A DNA stretch of 29,220 nucleotides from a bacterium (GTDB taxonomy: Bacteria; Bacillota; Clostridia; Oscillospirales; Acutalibacteraceae), in NCBI GenBank assembly GCA_020625635.1, contig JAHLBL010000002.1, positions 1-29,220 on the forward strand. Direction: 5' to 3'. The translations under genes and the position numbers were made by a program. Positions 14,416-23,229 of the stretch are shown in pieces (position 1 is the stretch's first letter; each line of letters starts with the position of its first letter). The notes under the pieces are model-generated. The model searched no databases and was not told where the DNA came from. It saw only the letters and a program-made list of their open reading frames with translations.

Positions 14416-16050
14416 TTATAAACCTGAGATTGCTTTTATCGGGTAGTTGTCGACAGTAAAGGTTTTCTTGCTGTCGAGAGAAATCGGAGTTATATTTTTC
14501 CTTGAGCCGAGCTTTTTTACAAGCTGTTCATACGCTCTTTCAATCAGGCTTTCCTTTATATCGGACATATCCGTCCATTTTCCGTTCTTATAAATAAAGC
14601 TCTCCCCTTTGTTGATGATGCCACGCACATCCATGCCTCCCGAAAACTTTGTAGAATAAGGGAAAACCTCAGTATATACCGTACCGTCGTCCGTAACACG
14701 CTTCATCGTAAGCACAACGGAGTACTTTTCGCCCTTTTTAAGCGGATAATCACCGTTTAAGTCTATTTTATGATAGCCCGCGAATTGATGACTGTTTGTT
14801 CCTTCCTCAAGAAGTGTTCCCGACGAAGGATTATTATTCTCAACATTCTTATATATCTCATAAGAGACCTCGGTATCGGGCAGACTTGTTATATAGGAAA
14901 TCTGAAAAAGGTTTTCATCCTCCTCGGCGTCAAACATATTCGCAGTTTTAGTTTCATTCTTATAATCACGATTACCGTACCACTCGGTCATCAACAAATC
15001 ATACTGGTCGTAATTTATATCCTTATGCTTAACGTTTTTATTATTGTCGAACTCATAGCTCATAACAGAGTAAATGCTGTGGTCATAATAAGACATATAA
15101 ATATAACCGTCATTTTCGCTGTCAATAATACCCCAGCTGTTTTTTATAATAAACGCGCCGTTTTCAGGCGGAAGACTTCCTTTGATTATCTCACCGCTGT
15201 CGTCTCTGTCGACAAAGTTCTCCCTCGGATAATCGTCATCATAGCCGACTACGGTAACAGCATGGTCGGCGGTATAATCGCCGTTGCAGTACGCTGCCAT
15301 ATTTTTCTGAATAAAACCCGGATGTGAAACGCTTATCGCCAGAGAAACGCCGTGTCCCTTATACAGCTCAGACTTTATCGCGTTAAGCGCCTCCCCGTCA
15401 AACTTATACTTGCCTTTTGAGTTTAACTTCGCGGGGCTCGGCAATACAAGGCTGTTTCTGAGAAAAGCCTTCTGAGGAACACTTCTGTATTCGGAATTAA
15501 GCGGAAGCGTCCAATTGCCGTCCGAATCGGGTTTATACGCATACGGATACTCTCCGTTTACCTCAACACTTTCATCAACAGGTCCGAAGCCCGAACCGAA
15601 CAGATTTCCGTAGTGAACATATTCTCCGCCTATATCATAAACCTTATTAGGGGATGTCATTTCTCCGACTTTCGGATCAAAGCCCTCTCCGACCTGAGAA
15701 GCTCTTACCTTTCCTTTCACAACATCTCCCTTCGATATACCGTGATACATATACCACGCTATGTACTTCTCGGAAAAATCGACTTTACGGTTGAGCTTAC
15801 CCGCTTTTACTCCCATATCATTAGCAACCAGATACGCAATCTCGGCAGAACCCGCGAGGCTGAACGACCAGCAGTCCCCGAATTTTTGACGTTTTACGGG
15901 AGTTACATAATTCTTACCGTTATAGTTTCTCAAATCGACCTTTGACGGAAGCTTTTCCGAGACGGAATCCGAAACAGCATTATTATCGGAACACGCCGCA
16001 CAAGAACATATCATCAACGCCGATAAAATTAGAATTAAAAACTTTTTCAT
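14416..16050 (-). CDS. Lipoprotein papain-like (C1A) cysteine peptidase with lectin-like domain
   Basis: A 544-residue protein; AAGGGAG precedes the ATG. Residues 1-20 form a lipoprotein signal with cysteines at 15, 17 and 20; C20 in CAAC is the likeliest lipidated residue. The peptidase domain (about 36-330) has Q55, catalytic C60 in GDCWSFS, H263 in DHAVTVVGY and N304 in IIKNSWG, so the triad is complete. Residues about 360-470 resemble the lectin-like domain that follows this peptidase in clostridial surface proteins (SYEIYKNVENN, HKIDLNGDYPLKKGEKYSVVLTM). No propeptide of papain length is present. It would act on the outer face of the membrane. It lies on the same strand upstream of the export operon but is separated from it by a terminator and promoters, so a role in maturing the exported peptide is speculative. 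Confidence 0.92.
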   Translation of the reverse strand: MKKFLILILSALMICSCAACSDNNAVSDSVSEKLPSKVDLRNYNGKNYVTPVKRQKFGDCWSFSLAGSAEIAYLVANDMGVKAGKLNRKVDFSEKYIAWYMYHGISKGDVVKGKVRASQVGEGFDPKVGEMTSPNKVYDIGGEYVHYGNLFGSGFGPVDESVEVNGEYPYAYKPDSDGNWTLPLNSEYRSVPQKAFLRNSLVLPSPAKLNSKGKYKFDGEALNAIKSELYKGHGVSLAISVSHPGFIQKNMAAYCNGDYTADHAVTVVGYDDDYPRENFVDRDDSGEIIKGSLPPENGAFIIKNSWGIIDSENDGYIYMSYYDHSIYSVMSYEFDNNKNVKHKDINYDQYDLLMTEWYGNRDYKNETKTANMFDAEEDENLFQISYITSLPDTEVSYEIYKNVENNNPSSGTLLEEGTNSHQFAGYHKIDLNGDYPLKKGEKYSVVLTMKRVTDDGTVYTEVFPYSTKFSGGMDVRGIINKGESFIYKNGKWTDMSDIKESLIERAYEQLVKKLGSRKNITPISLDSKKTFTVDNYPIKAISGL

Positions 16051-16094
16051 AATGTCTCCCTTTCACTGAAAATATATTTTGTTTCCATTCAACC

Positions 16095-16967
16095 TCAAAA
16101 AAGACTAAGCTGCTCATACTTTTCGGGTAATTGACACATATAGCTGAAGCATTCGTTCGGAGTTGACATCATACCATTCTCGCGGCAGAGTCTATTTAAA
16201 ATCCCAGTCAGCTTTCCCGCCTCAGGGCTCGGAAGCTCATACGCGTTGCCGTACATCTGAATATACTTATTCTTCAAATTCGGGAAGTATCTGTCGAGCG
16301 CGGCGTAATAATACTCGCGGTCACCCTCGCGCAGCGTCAGCCCCATTCCGAAATCAATAACTCCCTTGACCCCCGCTTTAACACATTCGTTAAGGATAGC
16401 CGTGATGTTCTCCTCCGTGTCATTGATAAACGGCAAAACAGGCGTCAGCCAGACTATTGTGGGAATACCGCGCGCCTGCATTTCCCGCAGCACCTCAATC
16501 CTGCGCTTTGTGTTGCATACATTCGGCTCGAGAATACGGCAGAGCTCATCATCATAAGTAGTCAGCGTCATCTGAACCACACATTTCGCCGAACGGTTGA
16601 TTTCGTCGAGCAAATCTATGTCCCGAAGTATTCGGTCGGACTTCGTCTGCACAGTCGCCCCGAAACAGTATTTATGAATAATCTCAAGACATTTCCGCGT
16701 CAGGCGCAGTTCTTCCTCACAATGCATATACGGGTCGGACATCGCACCCGTACCGATCATACATCTTTTTCTTTTTGACTTAAGGGCTTGTTCAAGAAGC
16801 TGCGGAGCGTTCTGCTTCACTTCGATATCCTCAAAGGGATGTGTAAACTGATAGCACTTACTCCTGCTGTCGCAGTAAATACACCCGTGAGTACATCCCC
16901 GATAAATATTCATACCGTAAAATCCGCCGCTGCCGCTCAGTATTCCTTTGGCGTTAACAAAATGCAT
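16095..16967 (-). CDS. SplB-like radical SAM protein
   Basis: The frame opens at 17000, but the ATG at 16967 has GAAGGA 7 bases upstream and gives MHFVNAKGIL, so I use it (290 residues). Near the N-terminus the radical SAM cluster motif is C25-THG-C29-IY-C32, within YRGCTHGCIYCDSRS, as in the SPL/Rv2578c-type family. The rest is a standard barrel of about 250 residues (CVVQMTLTTYDD, RGIPTIVWLTPVLPFIND). Members resemble spore photoproduct lyase but most have no known substrate, and this one lacks a SPASM or RiPP recognition domain. It is followed after 44 bases by the peptidase gene, with which it may be co-transcribed. A role in modifying the exported peptide is unlikely. Confidence 0.88.
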   Translation of the reverse strand: MHFVNAKGILSGSGGFYGMNIYRGCTHGCIYCDSRSKCYQFTHPFEDIEVKQNAPQLLEQALKSKRKRCMIGTGAMSDPYMHCEEELRLTRKCLEIIHKYCFGATVQTKSDRILRDIDLLDEINRSAKCVVQMTLTTYDDELCRILEPNVCNTKRRIEVLREMQARGIPTIVWLTPVLPFINDTEENITAILNECVKAGVKGVIDFGMGLTLREGDREYYYAALDRYFPNLKNKYIQMYGNAYELPSPEAGKLTGILNRLCRENGMMSTPNECFSYMCQLPEKYEQLSLF

Positions 16968-16984
16968 TTCTTTTCCTTCTTTTC

Positions 16985-17031
16985 GCAAAAATAAAAGCAT
17001 TAGGACGGCAGCCTATCAACGGCAACCGTCC
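16985..17031 (-). terminator. Likely terminator after the lipase gene
   Basis: On the minus strand GGACGG (17031-17026) pairs with CCGTCC (17008-17003), with an inner GCC/GGC match, followed by an imperfect T-rich tract (TTTTATTTTT). It lies 14 bases after the lipase stop codon. Confidence 0.6.
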
Positions 17032-17044
17032 GTAATTGGTAATA

Positions 17045-18619
17045 TCAGAGCTTCACGGATTTTACAGCAGACCACTTGCTGCAATATGTTTTTCCGCCGA
17101 TTTTCTTGGTGATTCTCACCTTTACCTTATAGGTTTTCTTTTTGGCAAGCTTCTTGAATACCGCGGATTTCGATGTAGTTTCAGTACTTACCCACTTGCC
17201 GTTCTTTTTTATGGCGAAGCGATAGACGGGCTTTTCGCAAAGCTTGCAGGCTTTTGCGGTAACTGTGACTTTTTTGTTGCCCTTTTTCACGCCCTTTATA
17301 ACGGGCTTATATTCTTTAAGCTTGTAAGGAGTATTATCTATCTTGATTTTCTGCTCCGACGACCACGGGCTGAAATACTCTGTGCCGTTGATTGTCTTTG
17401 CGATTCTGACCTTTACGCTGTAGCTTTTACCGTCGGAAAGCTTTTTGAATGCAGCTTTACCGGACTCGGAGGTCGTCGTCTCCCACTTTCCGTTTTTGTT
17501 AATTGAAAACTCATAGTTTGGCTTCTGACAAACGGAACAAACCGCAGACTGAGCCTTTACGGAACCCTTGGCATTCTGGCTGAGGCTCTTAAGCTCCGCG
17601 TTATACTTAACGATTTCAAAAGGCGCAATATAGCTGTCAATCTCCTCGTCGGTCAGCTTGCAGAGCATAAATGACATATACGTATAGCCCATATGCTCTT
17701 TTATATCTCCGAGAACCGGATCCTCCCGTTTATCGTCCTTTTCATAAGAAACGTTTCTGAGATATTTATAGACACGCTCAAATCTCGCTTTTTCGGCGTC
17801 TGTCAGCGAATCGTAGCTGTATATAATTTCATCGCCTGTTTTTCCGTAATTGGCAGGCATTGTGGGAACAGCGTCCTTAACGTTTATATAATGATGCACG
17901 TTCTGATAACCCTCGGTTTTCAGTCCCATTGTATCATAATTCGGGGTTGCGAAGGAATAAGTATGAGTCGCGTTTCTGTCAGCGATATCATCACACAGAC
18001 AGGCAACAAGGCTCGACATAGACGCTCCGAGACTATGTCCCGTTAAAAAGAGAACTGTGTTTTCCTTTGTTGCTCCGCTGATTGTCGACTGATACTGCTT
18101 AAGGCTTTCGGTGCAGTTCTTGCCTGCGTCAAGAAAACCGTCCTTGAGTGATTTTACATCCGTGTTAGTGTCGGCGGTTGATTTTGTACCGCGGAACACG
18201 GCGCAGATGATATGCTTCGTCTCCCCGTTCACGGTAATTTCATGGTGAGCGAATGTACGAGCAGGATTGCTGAGACCGTTCTTATGCTCTGTGCCCGATT
18301 CATAATAGTCGCTGAGCACATCCGTAAAGCCGAAAGCCTTTAACGCGGTCTCAATATTGCTTCTGCTGATTTCGATTTCACTGCTGAGAGCCATACCCGC
18401 GACAGCCAAATCCGCGTTCGCTCCCGAGGTCGAGGCATTTTCAAGCAGGTCGTTCCAATCCCATTTCAGCATAATCTTATTCTCGGTGGCTCCCGTGTAC
18501 TCCGTAATAAACGAAAGCGTTATCCATTCGGAACTATCCGCGGACTCAGCCGCGCCTGCCGTAATCAAAGTTGTTGACAGAATAACCAGCGCGACAATTA
18601 AAGAAATCAGCCTTCTCAT
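17045..18619 (-). CDS. Secreted class 3 lipase with two C-terminal CxxC repeat domains
   Basis: A 524-residue protein; GAGGT lies before the ATG. Residues 1-23 are a signal peptide. The alpha/beta-hydrolase domain (about 60-325) matches lipase class 3: nucleophile S196 in TGHSLGAS, D249 in NVKDAVP and H309 in KEHMGYTY complete the triad. After a linker come two similar domains of about 75-95 residues, starting CSVCQKPNYEF (C361, C364) and CKLCEKPVYRF (C458, C461). Each carries INKNGKW or IKKNGKW and a SYSVKVRI or TYKVKVRI strand, typical of fibronectin III-like repeats in clostridial secreted proteins. It should hydrolyse extracellular acylglycerols or other esters; the substrate is unknown. 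It has its own promoter and is divergent from the amylase gene. Confidence 0.93.
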   Translation of the reverse strand: MRRLISLIVALVILSTTLITAGAAESADSSEWITLSFITEYTGATENKIMLKWDWNDLLENASTSGANADLAVAGMALSSEIEISRSNIETALKAFGFTDVLSDYYESGTEHKNGLSNPARTFAHHEITVNGETKHIICAVFRGTKSTADTNTDVKSLKDGFLDAGKNCTESLKQYQSTISGATKENTVLFLTGHSLGASMSSLVACLCDDIADRNATHTYSFATPNYDTMGLKTEGYQNVHHYINVKDAVPTMPANYGKTGDEIIYSYDSLTDAEKARFERVYKYLRNVSYEKDDKREDPVLGDIKEHMGYTYMSFMLCKLTDEEIDSYIAPFEIVKYNAELKSLSQNAKGSVKAQSAVCSVCQKPNYEFSINKNGKWETTTSESGKAAFKKLSDGKSYSVKVRIAKTINGTEYFSPWSSEQKIKIDNTPYKLKEYKPVIKGVKKGNKKVTVTAKACKLCEKPVYRFAIKKNGKWVSTETTSKSAVFKKLAKKKTYKVKVRITKKIGGKTYCSKWSAVKSVKL

Positions 18620-18679
18620 AACAGAACCTCACAAAAATTGTTTTTTCAATATAAATCGGTAAAATAAATTATTGATTTT

Positions 18680-18708
18680 ATTCTACAACAATTACTTTAC
18701 AAAAGCAA
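18680..18708 (-). promoter_or_regulatory. Candidate promoter of the lipase gene
   Basis: On the minus strand TTGCTT (18708-18703) and TAGAAT (18685-18680) are 17 bases apart. Transcription would start near 18673, giving a leader of about 54 bases. Confidence 0.55.
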
Positions 18709-18843
18709 TAGAAAGCATAATTTTTAATCGGAAGAAACCGTTTGTGGAAAATGCTCCTGCGTTAAATGTCATTCTCAGAGATACCCTCACCGCAAAAGAA
18801 TCGCCGTGAGCGTTTTTCATAGAAGAACCCATCTATTACGAAT

Positions 18844-18859
18844 CGTATTGTGCAATACG
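18844..18859. promoter_or_regulatory. Palindrome upstream of the amylase promoter (candidate operator)
   Basis: CGTATTG and CAATACG are perfect inverted repeats separated by TG. The site ends 4 bases before the -35 box of the amylase promoter. It is a candidate operator for a sugar-responsive or other regulator. The rest of the 326-base intergenic region (18620-18945) holds the two divergent promoters and nothing else clear. Confidence 0.5.
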
Positions 18860-18863
18860 CTGA

Positions 18864-18892
18864 TTGAATTTTTTCCTGCATTTTGTTACAAT
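18864..18892 (+). promoter_or_regulatory. Promoter of the amylase gene
   Basis: TTGAAT (18864-18869) and TACAAT (18887-18892) are 17 bases apart. The expected start near 18899 gives a leader of about 47 bases with TAGGAG ahead of the ATG. Confidence 0.65.
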
Positions 18893-18945
18893 AATAAATG
18901 TAAGTTTTTTATATTTTTCTTTGTATGATTTAGGAGTTGAGAAAA

Positions 18946-21204
18946 ATGACAAAAAGGATAACGGGATTGCTGCTCTGTGTATGCATCTTGATCTCATGCA
19001 TCACAGTCGGCACGGTTCAGACCTTCGCCGTGAACTCATCGGCAAACGCCTCAGGCGCCGAAACACTTCAGGAAACGTCTGGCGCGGACTACGGACTGCC
19101 GAGTAAAATTGAGGAAGGCAACATTCTTCAGTGCTTCAACTGGAAGTACACCGACATCAAAAACGAACTGAAAAGCATAGCGGAAGCGGGCTTCACCGCA
19201 GTACAGACCTCCCCCGCTCAGGCTGCCGACACATCGGGCAAATGGTACTGGCTGTATCAGCCCCGCGGCTTCTACATGGGCAACGACCTCGGAGGTAAAT
19301 CCGAATTGCAGTCGCTCTGCTCTGAGGCTAAGAAGTACGGAATCAAAATCATCGTTGATATCGTAGCTAATCACCTCACCGGCGACCACGGCAAAATTCA
19401 GGACAACCTCAAGGACGGCAAGTACTGGCACACCATGGGCAAGGTTACAAACTGGAGCGACCGCAACCAGGTCACACACGGCGATATCGGCATGCAGGAC
19501 CTAAAGACCGAGGACAGCTACGTACAGAATGTTGTCAAAAACTATCTCAACGAGCTTAAAAGCATCGGCGTTTCGGGCTTCCGTTTTGACGCTGCAAAGC
19601 ACATCGGAACACCTGCCGAGGGCGACAATTTCTTCAAGATGGTACAGAGCGTAGGCTTATGGTCTTACGGCGAGATCCTCGACAACCCCGGCGGAAAAGC
19701 TGCCGACGTAATGAAGGAATACACAAAATACATCAGCGTAAGCGACTGCAACTACAGCGGAGAGCTTACGGGCGGTATGAGAGACGGCAAGGTCGTTACC
19801 AACAGCGGTCACTGGACAAAACAGGGTATTGAAGGCAACAAGCTCGTATACTGGGGTGAAAGCCACGACACCTACTCCAACGACCCCAACGACGGCGGCT
19901 GGACAAAGTATCTGAGTCAGGATATCATCGACCGCTCCTACGCGATTCTCGGCTCCAAAGCTACAGGCTCCGCGCTCTATCTCTCAAGACCAGGCTCTAA
20001 CGAGAGAGAGAACATTTACGCGGGCAATAAGGGAAGCACACACTACAAATCAAAGGAAGTTGCTGCTGTAAACCACTTCAAAAACGCGCTTGTCGGCAGA
20101 AAAGAAAGCTACACCTCGGGTGACGGCTGTGACGTTGTATGCCGTGAAGGCGGTGCTGTAATCGCGTCGGCAAAGGGCACGAGCGGCAAGGTAACTGTTC
20201 CGAACGCGGACGGTATCGTAAAGGCTGGCACATACACCGACGAGATCACGGGCAGCAAATGGACCGTTACAAGCACTACGATCACAGGTACGCTCGGCAG
20301 CAAGGGTATTGCGGTATTCTACAGCACGGAGCCCGCAGGTCCCTCAGCAAGCGCGACAGCCTCAACAAATTATAAGACCGACACAATGAAGGTCACACTC
20401 ACCTTTGACAACGCGACGTCCGCTCAGTATTCTATCGACGGCGGAGAATTCACCGAGTATAAAAACGGTCAGACCATCACGATCGGCAAAGGTCTCGATT
20501 TCGGCACTACTACAAAGATCAGCGTGAAGGCTACCGACGGCAAGGAGTGGAGCTCGGTTCAGACCTTCACCTACACCAAGGAAGACCCTGACGCGAAGCA
20601 GCGCGTGTACTTCGATAACACAAACTACAAATGGCCTAAGGTATACGCCTATATCTATTCGGGTTCTGACGACAACGGCAAGTGGCCAGGTCAGTTAATG
20701 AAACTGGACAGCAGCACGGGCTACTATATGCTTGAGGTTCCCGAGGAGTTCTCCAACGGAAGCATAATCTTCACAGCGTCTGAGCTTGAAGAATCAAAGA
20801 CACGCTATCCCGCTCATAAGGAGCCCGGTCTCCCCCTTGACGGAAAGACAAAGCTGTTCAAGGCAGGAAATGTGTTTGAGGATTATACTCCCAACAAGCC
20901 GAAGCCCACGGATCCTCCCACGGAAAGCACATCTGAGACCGCTACCGAGACCGCAACACAGAAGCCTGTTGTTATCGGTACAATCGGCGACGCCAACGAG
21001 GACGAGCGCGTTAATATCAAGGACGCTACACAGATTCAGAAATCTCTCGTAGACCTCGTAACACTTTCAGATAAGGCTAAGCTTCTCGCTGACGTTGACG
21101 CAAACGGAAAGGTTGACATCAAGGACGCAACCTGCATCCAGAAATTCATCGCCGCGATCAACGGTTACGGAAACGCGGGTAAAGACTACGTAGTAACAAA
21201 ATAA
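18946..21204 (+). CDS. Secreted GH13 alpha-amylase with CBM26 and type I dockerin
   Basis: A TTG at 18937 is in frame, but TAGGAG lies 9 bases before the ATG at 18946, which I use (752 residues). A signal peptide covers about 1-30. The GH13 domain (about 55-460) shows region I DIVANH (138-143), GFRFDAAKH with nucleophile D215, acid/base E243 in YGEIL, and ESHD with D308. An Ig-like module (about 467-545) is followed by a starch-binding CBM26 (about 552-647, RVYFDNTNYKWPKVYAYIY). A Pro/Thr linker leads to a dockerin with two calcium-binding repeats (GDANEDERVNIKDAT and DVDANGKVDIKDAT). It should cut alpha-1,4 bonds in starch and dock onto a cohesin scaffold, as in the Ruminococcus bromii amylosome. 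No cohesin is in the window. Many codons end in C, unlike the AT-rich neighbours, consistent with high expression. Confidence 0.96.
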   Translation: MTKRITGLLLCVCILISCITVGTVQTFAVNSSANASGAETLQETSGADYGLPSKIEEGNILQCFNWKYTDIKNELKSIAEAGFTAVQTSPAQAADTSGKWYWLYQPRGFYMGNDLGGKSELQSLCSEAKKYGIKIIVDIVANHLTGDHGKIQDNLKDGKYWHTMGKVTNWSDRNQVTHGDIGMQDLKTEDSYVQNVVKNYLNELKSIGVSGFRFDAAKHIGTPAEGDNFFKMVQSVGLWSYGEILDNPGGKAADVMKEYTKYISVSDCNYSGELTGGMRDGKVVTNSGHWTKQGIEGNKLVYWGESHDTYSNDPNDGGWTKYLSQDIIDRSYAILGSKATGSALYLSRPGSNERENIYAGNKGSTHYKSKEVAAVNHFKNALVGRKESYTSGDGCDVVCREGGAVIASAKGTSGKVTVPNADGIVKAGTYTDEITGSKWTVTSTTITGTLGSKGIAVFYSTEPAGPSASATASTNYKTDTMKVTLTFDNATSAQYSIDGGEFTEYKNGQTITIGKGLDFGTTTKISVKATDGKEWSSVQTFTYTKEDPDAKQRVYFDNTNYKWPKVYAYIYSGSDDNGKWPGQLMKLDSSTGYYMLEVPEEFSNGSIIFTASELEESKTRYPAHKEPGLPLDGKTKLFKAGNVFEDYTPNKPKPTDPPTESTSETATETATQKPVVIGTIGDANEDERVNIKDATQIQKSLVDLVTLSDKAKLLADVDANGKVDIKDATCIQKFIAAINGYGNAGKDYVVTK

Positions 21205-21227
21205 TAATTTAAGCCATAAAGCAACTG

Positions 21228-21256
21228 CGGGGCAGCTCATCTACTGAGCTGCCCCG
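21228..21256. terminator. Hairpin between the convergent amylase and Cthe_2159-like genes
   Basis: CGGGGCAGCTCA (21228-21239) pairs perfectly with TGAGCTGCCCCG (21245-21256) around TCTAC. No U tract follows on either strand. It probably stops or stabilises transcripts from both sides. Confidence 0.65.
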
Positions 21257-21276
21257 TATCTATTATCAGGATTTAT

Positions 21277-22524
21277 TCAGAATCTTCCTCCGCCCATTTC
21301 GCCGGGACCTCCTCCGCCCATCATCTGGTTTGGAATCGAGTCGGTTTCTTCGCCGTTGATTATGATCGTACCGCCGTTCTTCTCGGCGTTGCCGTCGTAG
21401 TCAAAGGGTGACTGAGCGTTTACGGAAATCGTACCGCCGTTGATATAGAGGTCGCCGTTGGAGTCAACGCCGTCAGTGTCGCCCTGCCCCATATCAATAG
21501 TGATGTTTCCGCCGTTGATCTCTATTGTTACGCTGTAGGCGCTTGACTTATCGGAAGCATTGATGCCGTCGTCGCTCGCGTTAATATTGATTGTGCCACC
21601 GTTAATCTTAACGTAAGTTCCCTCAATACCCTCGGAAGCGCTGATTGTCAATGTACCGTCGTCAATCTGTACTATGCTCGTGCCCTGAATACCGTCGGAG
21701 GCTGCGTTTATGCTGAACGTGCCGCCGCAGATATAGATATAGCCTTCGGAGTCGTCCTCGTCGTTCTCGGCGTGGAGACCGTCCTTATCGGAATTAATTG
21801 TGATATCGCCGTCTGCAACCGCTATGGAGTCGTTAGCCTCAAGAGCGTCGGCAGTCGAGGTGATGTTGATTGTACCGCCTGTGATTTTTAAATCATCCTT
21901 GCTCGTGACGCCGTTATCGGAGGACGTGATGTTTAGCGTTCCCTCACCGTTCAGAACGAGGTCGTCCTTTGAGAAGATAACCGCGTCGGTGTTTGTATCG
22001 CCGTCGGCAGTGAAGCTGCCTGTTACGGATAGGCTGTTCGTCGAACCCGAGGTCGTTGTGACAAATACCTTGTCCGCGCTCTTTACGTATATCGCGGGAG
22101 TACTGCTGTTTGTAACTGTTACGCCGTCGAGCACGAGCTGAACCTTAGCTTGTTCGTCCACATCCACGGTCACAGTTACGTCAGCAGCGTCTCCGCTGAG
22201 AACGTAAATACCCTCGGATGTTATGTTCACGTCTTCCCCACTCTTCAGCGTGATTGTTTCCGCGTCGGTAAGGTCCGCGGTCTGAGCGAGGTCACGTTCC
22301 GTGAAAATACTGTCCTTGCTTAATGTTCCGTCCGAGGAGTCTGTGTCCTCGTCGTCACTCAGGCTGACTGTCTTTGTTGTCGTTACCGAGGTTGTCTCCG
22401 CTACAGATGTTTCGGCGACTGATGATGACGTCTGTTCGGTTGTTTCGTTATTTTGTGAAGTGCACGACGCGGCGCTTACCATTATCATAGCAGCCGCGAT
22501 TACAGCTAATAATCTCTTTTTCAT
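21277..22524 (-). CDS. Cthe_2159-like carbohydrate-binding lipoprotein
   Basis: A 415-residue protein; AAGGAGG precedes the ATG. Residues 1-21 form a lipoprotein signal with the lipid site C21 in SAASC. A Ser/Thr/Glu linker follows to about 75. From about 90 to 385 the chain is a right-handed beta-helix of repeats such as ISGGTINI, INGGTISV and SDNGVTSKDDLKI, the pattern of the Cthe_2159 family (PF14262), whose founding member binds cellulose and acidic sugars. The tail is Gly/Met-rich (MMGGGGPGEMGGGRF). It is the last gene of the three-gene operon that starts with VTC and DUF4956; that grouping, often with a CotH-like kinase gene, recurs in Firmicutes. Enzymatic activity is not evident. Confidence 0.9.
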   Translation of the reverse strand: MKKRLLAVIAAAMIMVSAASCTSQNNETTEQTSSSVAETSVAETTSVTTTKTVSLSDDEDTDSSDGTLSKDSIFTERDLAQTADLTDAETITLKSGEDVNITSEGIYVLSGDAADVTVTVDVDEQAKVQLVLDGVTVTNSSTPAIYVKSADKVFVTTTSGSTNSLSVTGSFTADGDTNTDAVIFSKDDLVLNGEGTLNITSSDNGVTSKDDLKITGGTINITSTADALEANDSIAVADGDITINSDKDGLHAENDEDDSEGYIYICGGTFSINAASDGIQGTSIVQIDDGTLTISASEGIEGTYVKINGGTININASDDGINASDKSSAYSVTIEINGGNITIDMGQGDTDGVDSNGDLYINGGTISVNAQSPFDYDGNAEKNGGTIIINGEETDSIPNQMMGGGGPGEMGGGRF

Positions 22525-22538
22525 TATTCATTTCCTCC

Positions 22539-23225
22539 TTACAACTGATTTTCTGTTTCAACGAACGGAAGAACCGCGATTTCGAGGTTGCCGTTCTTGG
22601 TTCTCAGCTCGTCTACAAACGACTTTTGCTGAGCGGTATCCTTCATTCTTATTTTATACGAAAGCCTGAACATAGAGCCCATGGCAGTTGTTTTTACTCC
22701 TACGTTCTCACAGCTCAGGAGATATCTGTCGAAAATATCGTCAAATACGTTCTGATATTCGAGTGACTCAGGAATTGTTATTCTGAGCAGGTTTTCCTGA
22801 GTGAAGCGCTTGTGCTCAAATACAGGAAGCGTCGATAAGAGTATGAACAGCAGTGAAAGACAAACGAGAATCAGAACTCCGTAGGCTAAGTAACCCATTC
22901 CGAAGGCTATTCCTGCCCCCATCGCTATAAAAATTGAGGCTATTTCGTCCGCGCTGCCCTGAGCTGAACGAAAGCGAATCAGGCTGAACGCTCCGCCTAT
23001 CGCTACACCTGCTCCGATGTTGCCGTTTACAAAGGTGATTACCGAAGCAACCACAAACGGTATGAGCGCCGTTACCGTAAAGAATCTTTTTGTCGAGCGG
23101 ATTCTGAATGAAATCAGAAACGCGTACAGGAATCCAAACAGGAGCGATACTCCCGCCATCGCAAAGAACTGCTCCGCTGTGACCGATGATGTGTATATCG
23201 AATTAAAGATCGTGTTGATGCTCAT
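22539..23225 (-). CDS. DUF4956 membrane protein
   Basis: A 228-residue protein with about four hydrophobic segments in the first 135 residues (around 20-38, 47-68, 75-92 and 105-133) and a soluble C-terminal half (about 140-228). It matches the DUF4956 pattern, including the conserved FSLIRFRSAQGSADEIASIF loop (residues about 80-100). The function is unknown; the gene is regularly found next to VTC-domain genes, as here, with 4 bases between them. It may be a membrane partner of the polyphosphate polymerase. Confidence 0.85.
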   Translation of the reverse strand: MSINTIFNSIYTSSVTAEQFFAMAGVSLLFGFLYAFLISFRIRSTKRFFTVTALIPFVVASVITFVNGNIGAGVAIGGAFSLIRFRSAQGSADEIASIFIAMGAGIAFGMGYLAYGVLILVCLSLLFILLSTLPVFEHKRFTQENLLRITIPESLEYQNVFDDIFDRYLLSCENVGVKTTAMGSMFRLSYKIRMKDTAQQKSFVDELRTKNGNLEIAVLPFVETENQL

Positions 23226-23229
23226 TGTA

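Noticed and set aside
14770..15327. Plus-strand ORF of 185 codons opposite the peptidase gene
   Set aside because: Composition and position show it is the antisense shadow of the peptidase gene, which has a complete catalytic triad and ribosome binding site.
16095..16967. Radical SAM protein as a maturation enzyme for the Nif11-like peptide
   Set aside because: It matches the SplB-like family, lacks SPASM and RiPP recognition domains, and lies outside the export operon behind a terminator.
18733..18746. Catabolite response element (AGAAACCGTTTGTG) upstream of the amylase
   Set aside because: Three mismatches at the conserved ends of the cre consensus and more than 100 bases from the promoter.
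18785..18817. Terminator-like hairpin on the plus strand before the amylase gene
   Set aside because: Only a five-pair stem with an internal mismatch; no gene or promoter ahead of it that it could end.
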